64,000 nt of DNA from NCBI GenBank assembly GCA_964502145.1, contig CAZCVI010000016.1, forward strand, positions 36,253 through 100,252. Reading direction: 5' to 3'. This stretch comes from CAZCVI01 sp964502145 (GTDB lineage: Bacteria > Acidobacteriota > Aminicenantia > UBA2199). The notes beneath the pieces were generated by a model, which had not been told where the DNA came from, searched no databases, and was given only the letters and a program-made list of their open reading frames with translations. Below are positions 59,939 to 64,000 of the stretch, one piece after another (position 1 is the first letter of the stretch; every line of letters starts with the position of its first letter). A program made the position numbers and the translations under genes.

Positions 59939-60901
59939 TTAATTATCCATAGGAACAATGGGGGGATTGCTTACCCCGGGTTTTGTATTATTTTTGGCTT
60001 TCTGGGGGTGGCAGGTGTATTTTTGCTGGGTAATAAGGCAATAAAATTGTCTGCTCAGAATCATGATGGCGGTACAGGGAAAAAAAAGCAATCCCCAGCG
60101 GGGATGGATACGCCAATAATACCTGGTATTCTGGCAAAGATTGGTGCGGGAATGTTTTTCAAATAGGGAGAAAAAATAACGCCAGATGGGTTGTTTGGTA
60201 AAGGTAGTGCCAGAACCGCAGGTTTCGGGATGGGTGTAAATAACGGCGTCCCAGGAAATAAGGGTTTCTATATTGTGCTGGTGGGCGCGAAAGACAAAGT
60301 CGTAGTCGGATTTGTATTGGGGAAGTTTTATTTCATCGAAAAAACCGATTTGGGCAAACATTTCACTGGGTATCCATAGCCCCCTGCCAGGCAGCACGAT
60401 ACTTGGGTGAATACCCTGGAGGGGGTGATCATGGGGTGCCAAAAAAGGGTGATATTTTTGCAGGATACCGGTAAGCCAGCGGTAGGATTTAGCACCGGAG
60501 AAGAAGATGCGGGGCTGGGGTTCCCTGGTAAGATTAAGCGACCCAATAATGGCATGGGGGTATTTTTGGACCGCATTAAAAAGATTTTGAAAGTAGTGCG
60601 GGTGGAGTTCAAGATCGTCATTGAGTAAGAGGATAGCATCGGCATTTTCTTTGATGGCGTTCAGGCAACCATGGTTTACAGAGGTTGTCCACCACCAATC
60701 TTCCTGACCATGAATAATTTGGCACAAGGGGAATTGTGCCTTAACGGCCTGTAGCGTTTCCTCCTGGGGACCAGCCAGAATGATGGTGGTAAAAATTGTG
60801 AGATGGCCAATTTCTGCTTGCGTCTGAATCTGCTTGAGTAAGCACATGAGCGAATCGGTGCGGTTATGGGTGGGTATGACAACAGAGACACGGCAGGTCA
60901 T
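59939..60901 (-). CDS. Family 2 glycosyltransferase
   Basis: A 320-aa GT-A fold enzyme: N-terminal VSVVIPTHNRTDSL, acidic metal site as ILLLNDDLEL (about 92-101), and an acceptor region with KSDYDFVFRAHQ (ED-like position). It resembles the rhamnosyl/glucosyl transferase branch of GT2 (WWWTTSVNHGCLNAIKE). Weakly hydrophobic C-terminal segments (GLLFFPCTAIMILSRQFY) suggest membrane association. Last gene of a three-gene glycosyltransferase run; the SD GAGG is just upstream of the ATG. Likely role: assembly of a surface polysaccharide or O-antigen. The sugar is not predictable. Confidence 0.85.
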   Translation of the reverse strand: MTCRVSVVIPTHNRTDSLMCLLKQIQTQAEIGHLTIFTTIILAGPQEETLQAVKAQFPLCQIIHGQEDWWWTTSVNHGCLNAIKENADAILLLNDDLELHPHYFQNLFNAVQKYPHAIIGSLNLTREPQPRIFFSGAKSYRWLTGILQKYHPFLAPHDHPLQGIHPSIVLPGRGLWIPSEMFAQIGFFDEIKLPQYKSDYDFVFRAHQHNIETLISWDAVIYTHPETCGSGTTFTKQPIWRYFFSLFEKHSRTNLCQNTRYYWRIHPRWGLLFFPCTAIMILSRQFYCLITQQKYTCHPQKAKNNTKPGVSNPPIVPMDN

Positions 60902-60934
60902 TTAGTCCTCATTTATTTCTCATTTATTTCTTAT

Positions 60935-62074
60935 TTATTTCTGAATAGGCGATGGTTGCTGAAGAAGCTTTTCATATAAATCATACACGTCATGGGTCAT
61001 GTGTTGCCAGTTATAATGGGTTACATTCTGGGTTCCTTTGGCCACAAGGGTGGAGCGCAAGGTTTGGTCGTACAAAACGGATTCAATGGCTGTGGCCATG
61101 GTTTGGGGGTCATTGGGATTAAAAAAGGCGGTAGAATCTCCCAGTACTTCCTTAAAGACGTCAATCTCAGACGTAATCGTGGGGCAGAGGTGCGCTTGGG
61201 CTTCGAGTGGAGGCAGGCCGAATCCTTCATACAAGGAGGGATAAACAAGCGCGGAGGCACGACTATACAAAAAAGCGAGTTGGGAATCATCGGCACTCCG
61301 CTGAAATACGGTTTTAACGCACCCCAGTTTGGCCATGAGGCGAAGTTCAGCACGGGTGAACGGGGTACCACCGCAACAAACAAGATCAAAATGATTATGG
61401 ATGTTTTTATTTGCGCCATAGGCGATCAACAGGTTCTTAAAATTCTTATATGCCTGTTTCCGGCTGCCCACATAGAGGATAAAGGGCCGGGTCCGGGGTT
61501 GGAGAAGCGGTTGCGGTGCGATTTCCAGCAAGGGTACACCGGGGTAGATCACTGTGATTTTGTTTTTGGGGAGGTTATAGAATTCAAGTAAATCGTTACG
61601 GGTGGTTTGGGAAATGGCAATGATACGATCAGCGCGAAAAAAGCATTTCAATTTGGTTTTCAGTCGCTTTTTTATATCGGGAAAATCCTGTGGGTATAGT
61701 TCTGGGATCATATCATTGGCAGTAAGAACGAGCGGGCTGCGGGACCATTGGAACACGAGGGAAGAATAATTGCTGGGATGATACACCTGCACCTGCGCGA
61801 GAAGTGGGCTTGCAGTGCGGGTACGGAATATATGGCTGTTGATCAGTTGGAGCAACACGGAGATGTGGGGCAGCGACGGGACCCGTTTGCCCTCATAAAA
61901 AGCCATATGTGGTTGCAGTTGGTCAAGTGGATACTGGTTGATATGGTAACCTTGAAGAAAGAACACCTGTGCCTGGGGCTTCTGGAGTATACCTTTGATC
62001 AATTCGTAGAACATACGCGAAACTCCACCGTATTGTTGCTGGGCAAACACCTGGTGATCGTACAGTATTTTTAT
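60935..62074 (-). CDS. Family 4 glycosyltransferase, probable ATA start
   Basis: The first conventional start in frame is GTG at 62050, but the conserved GT4 N-terminus (KILYDHQVFAQQQYGGVSR) extends upstream to an ATA codon at 62074. That codon has GGAG 6 nt before it and lies 2 nt after the stop of the preceding gene. I therefore propose ATA as start (380 residues), or a sequencing/mutational change of ATG to ATA. GT-B motifs: FILYVGSRKQAYKNF, ASALVYPSLYEGFGLPPLEAQA (the E-x7-E signature). Retaining transferase, probably for cell-surface polysaccharide. Confidence 0.8.
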   Translation of the reverse strand: MKILYDHQVFAQQQYGGVSRMFYELIKGILQKPQAQVFFLQGYHINQYPLDQLQPHMAFYEGKRVPSLPHISVLLQLINSHIFRTRTASPLLAQVQVYHPSNYSSLVFQWSRSPLVLTANDMIPELYPQDFPDIKKRLKTKLKCFFRADRIIAISQTTRNDLLEFYNLPKNKITVIYPGVPLLEIAPQPLLQPRTRPFILYVGSRKQAYKNFKNLLIAYGANKNIHNHFDLVCCGGTPFTRAELRLMAKLGCVKTVFQRSADDSQLAFLYSRASALVYPSLYEGFGLPPLEAQAHLCPTITSEIDVFKEVLGDSTAFFNPNDPQTMATAIESVLYDQTLRSTLVAKGTQNVTHYNWQHMTHDVYDLYEKLLQQPSPIQK

Positions 62075-62076
62075 GG

Positions 62077-63261
62077 TTATCTCCCGGGTACAAATATTTC
62101 ATCCAATTGGCGGTAAACGATTGCGGATTCAAAATTTTCGCGGAAAAATTGCGTGGCATTTTGTTTTTCCTGGTGGAAGTAAAGGGGGTCGGAATTAAGC
62201 CGGTGGATATAATGGGCGAATTGTTGCGGTGAATCGGCGATTTGACAGCCACATCCTGCTTTAACCGGGAGTCCTGAAAGACCTTTGCTGGTGCTCACGA
62301 CAGGTAGTCCATAAGAAAGGGCTTCCACTACTTTGCTTTTCATACCCGTGCCGCCCAGAAGCGGGCAGATGGCGATTTTTGAAGTCATATAAATATCCGA
62401 TAGATCATCTATGGCTTGGACAGTGTGAATTCGGGGATGGGTTCCCATATGCTTGGAAATGGCACCCACAGTCTTGATAGAAACGGAATTATCCAGCAAG
62501 GGAAATACTTCTTTCATAAACCACGCCATTCCTTTCTGGTTGTGGGTATTATCGGAACCCACAAAAAGGAGGGTGTTGGACGGCGGGTTGGCGGAATGGT
62601 CATTGGGGGGGGGACTGTCCATAAAGAAAGGCACGTAATAATAGGTGGGGCGGGTAGCGAATTGGGAGAAAAACCATTTTTCTTCCTGTGAAATGCACAG
62701 TACTTTTTGGAAGAGGTTCACCCGGCGGATTTCCTCTTCTATCATGCTGCCAATCGCCATATCGCCATTGCAACAATCAAAACGGTTGAGCGTTATAAAA
62801 TCGGACAAATCCAGCATGGTCAAACCGTGATCAAGGTATGGGTTGGGGATTAAATCAGCCCAGTATACATAACTGATAAGAAAAATATCATAGCGCTTTT
62901 TTTGGAGGATTTCTGAGACTTGTTTTTTCATGTCTGGGTAGGCAAAATTGGGCAGATGGGTATAGGCAGGAAAAAAAGGGAGATAGCGTTTTAACCGGGC
63001 CAGGGGATTAGACTTTCTATTTTTAAAATCTAAAAATCGGGAACCCTGGGAAAAATCGTAGAAATACAATTCATTCACAAGCCCCCATTTGTCGGCGGGG
63101 AAGTGTTCCCAGGAGGATTTGAAATGTTTCAGGGTTAATATGTCCACCTGGATGTTTCTGGACTTAAAGTATTTCAGGAGTTGCAGGTAGCGGGTAGTGA
63201 TGCCATTTTTTTCAGTAAAAAAATTGTGCGGGTAAAAAATCAATATTTTAAGTGTTGTCAA
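62077..63261 (-). CDS. Family 4-like glycosyltransferase
   Basis: A 394-aa GT-B enzyme beginning with TTG at 63261 (GAGGAG 9 nt upstream). N-terminal KILIFYPHNFFTEKNGITTRYLQLLKYF is typical of GT4 acceptor domains; the C-terminal donor domain reads TLLFVGSDNTHNQKGMAWF, IAICPLLGGTGMKSKVVEALSYGLPVVST, with the E of VVEALSYG in the E-x7-E position. First gene of the glycosyltransferase operon; upstream the sequence becomes non-coding and repeat-rich. Confidence 0.84.
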   Translation of the reverse strand: MTTLKILIFYPHNFFTEKNGITTRYLQLLKYFKSRNIQVDILTLKHFKSSWEHFPADKWGLVNELYFYDFSQGSRFLDFKNRKSNPLARLKRYLPFFPAYTHLPNFAYPDMKKQVSEILQKKRYDIFLISYVYWADLIPNPYLDHGLTMLDLSDFITLNRFDCCNGDMAIGSMIEEEIRRVNLFQKVLCISQEEKWFFSQFATRPTYYYVPFFMDSPPPNDHSANPPSNTLLFVGSDNTHNQKGMAWFMKEVFPLLDNSVSIKTVGAISKHMGTHPRIHTVQAIDDLSDIYMTSKIAICPLLGGTGMKSKVVEALSYGLPVVSTSKGLSGLPVKAGCGCQIADSPQQFAHYIHRLNSDPLYFHQEKQNATQFFRENFESAIVYRQLDEIFVPGR

Positions 63262-63490
63262 TGGTTAATGCTCCTCATTGGATTCTATGCCTACGCTCAT
63301 TGGCCAACAAAATACAGTTAATAAAAAAGGGAATTATTTCTGCTTAGACTACCGTCCAAGGAGGGGCTAGATGACGACTATCCTCCAGGATCGATTGACT
63401 AAACGGTATGTTATCCTCACTTTATATCAAACACACGGAAAGTAGAATGTATCACAATAAAATAAAAAATACAAGCACAAAATAAAAAAC
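63262..63490. other. Intergenic region upstream of the glycosyltransferases
   Basis: AT-rich. On the plus strand a 24-codon frame (63371-63445) follows AAGGAGGGG, but it is too short and featureless to call a gene. No clear promoter is seen for the minus-strand operon. Confidence 0.4.
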
Positions 63491-63644
63491 GGAATTTATT
63501 GCCAAATTCCAGAAATTATTATGGACTAAATGGACAAAATGGACAAAATAAACTTTTATTTTAAGTCCACATCGTCCACATCGTCCATATCGTCCACATC
63601 GTCCACGTTTTTTTAAGAATAACTACAAAAAAGCCATTAAATCC
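63491..63644. repeat. TGGAC palindromic element, copy E (decayed)
   Basis: Three TGGAC boxes on the left (near 63521-63545) and five GTCCA boxes on the right (63566-63605) around a short AT-rich spacer. The termini (GGAATTTATTGCCAAATT and a weak inverse near 63631-63644) are degenerate. Like copy B it lacks the inner GCCACGG hairpin. Confidence 0.7.
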
Positions 63645-63890
63645 GCAATTTTTTAAAAATAGCCGCAAGCTTGGCACTGAAGTCACAATTATTTTAAAAA
63701 AACTACAAAATTGTCAAAAAAACCGCAATTTTTTAAAAAAAACTGGAAAATTCTACAAAAAATTAGAAAATCGCTGTTATTCGTGCAAATCTGCACCCCA
63801 CGGTAGAAAATTCTACAAATAGGTGGAATTTTCCAAGAATTTAAGGAAAAATGAATGCGGTGATACAAATTTGCACCTTTCGGTTAATTG
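63645..63890. other. AT-rich non-coding DNA with short dispersed motifs
   Basis: A CCGCAATTTTTTAAAAA motif occurs twice with weaker variants, and AAAATTCTACAAA is repeated three times. I find no gene. Confidence 0.5.
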
Positions 63891-63952
63891 TCATGGGAAT
63901 GGGAGTTACGTGAGTAACGGGAGTTATGGGAGTTACGTGAGTAACGGGAATT
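63891..63952. repeat. Non-coding ATGGGAGTN 9-nt array
   Basis: About six 9-nt units (GGAGTTACG, TGAGTAACG, GGAGTTATG and variants), including two copies of a tandem pair that is also present inside A2 of the NRPS (29964-30035). No reading frame of note contains it here. It is followed by a small palindrome (ACCGCTTCGCGGT, 63959-63971). Confidence 0.85.
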
Positions 63953-64000
63953 GGACAAAACCGCTTCGCGGTAATGGCCTGCGGCCTATTAACAATTTGG

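Noticed and set aside
63371..63445. A 24-codon frame after AAGGAGGGG as a small protein gene.
   Set aside because: The ribosome-binding site is good, but the peptide is featureless, no promoter is seen and the upstream GGAGG pairs with a CCTCC in the frame; not enough to call.

Overview
This looks like a bacterial chromosome segment dominated by a giant non-ribosomal peptide synthetase (NRPS) locus. The gene content is a mosaic of housekeeping genes and lineage-specific genes: a DUF5916 barrel protein, a lanthipeptide-like precursor, a fused kinase/zinc-ribbon, and many short dispersed repeats. I infer a Gram-negative-type lineage near Acidobacteriota or Candidatus Aminicenantes. That is an inference from gene repertoire only, because the window holds no rRNA or other decisive marker. 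|| Region 1 (1-5500, minus strand): a truncated ParA/MinD-type ATPase, a secreted Ig-like protein, a small orphan precursor with a class I lanthipeptide-type leader, the first copy of a dispersed palindromic element, and a DUF5916 outer-membrane-type protein. || Region 2 (5516-36921, minus strand): two NRPS genes read in one direction from a sigma70-type promoter near 36900. The first (1066 aa) is C-PCP-C plus the beginning of an adenylation (A) domain. The second (9310 aa, a single 27.9 kb frame) supplies the rest of that A domain, then seven more C-A-PCP modules and a terminal thioesterase. The assembly line has 9 C, 8 A, 9 PCP, 2 E, 1 methyltransferase (inserted inside the last A domain) and 1 TE with a Cys nucleophile. 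Reading the A-domain pocket residues by eye gives: (A-less module)-X1-X2-Val-Ile-D-X5-D-Tyr-Ser-X8(methyl)-release. No PPTase, MbtH or dedicated exporter is visible next to it. || Region 3 (37500-41000, plus strand): an RsbW-like ATPase with tsaB and rimI in one overlapping operon, then a REC-EAL cyclic-di-GMP regulator. Region 4 (41100-48900): a zinc-ribbon/SPFH membrane-stress pair, formate-tetrahydrofolate ligase, a serine hydrolase of the class C beta-lactamase fold, and a POT-family peptide transporter. Region 5 (48900-58000, minus): a large membrane/coiled-coil protein of unknown function, then a chaperone operon running (hrcA remnant)-grpE-dnaK-dnaJ-rsmE-Ser/Thr kinase, and an XRE regulator. 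Region 6 (58000-64000): an M28 peptidase and three glycosyltransferases. || Two short repeat families with a 9-nt period run through the window. One (TGGAC plus four bases) builds palindromic MITE-like intergenic elements and also appears inside NRPS loops. The other (built around ATGGGAGTN) encodes Thr-Pro-Ile repeats in six of the eight A domains and reappears in non-coding DNA at the right edge. Because 9 nt equals three codons, these repeats can expand inside genes without breaking the frame.
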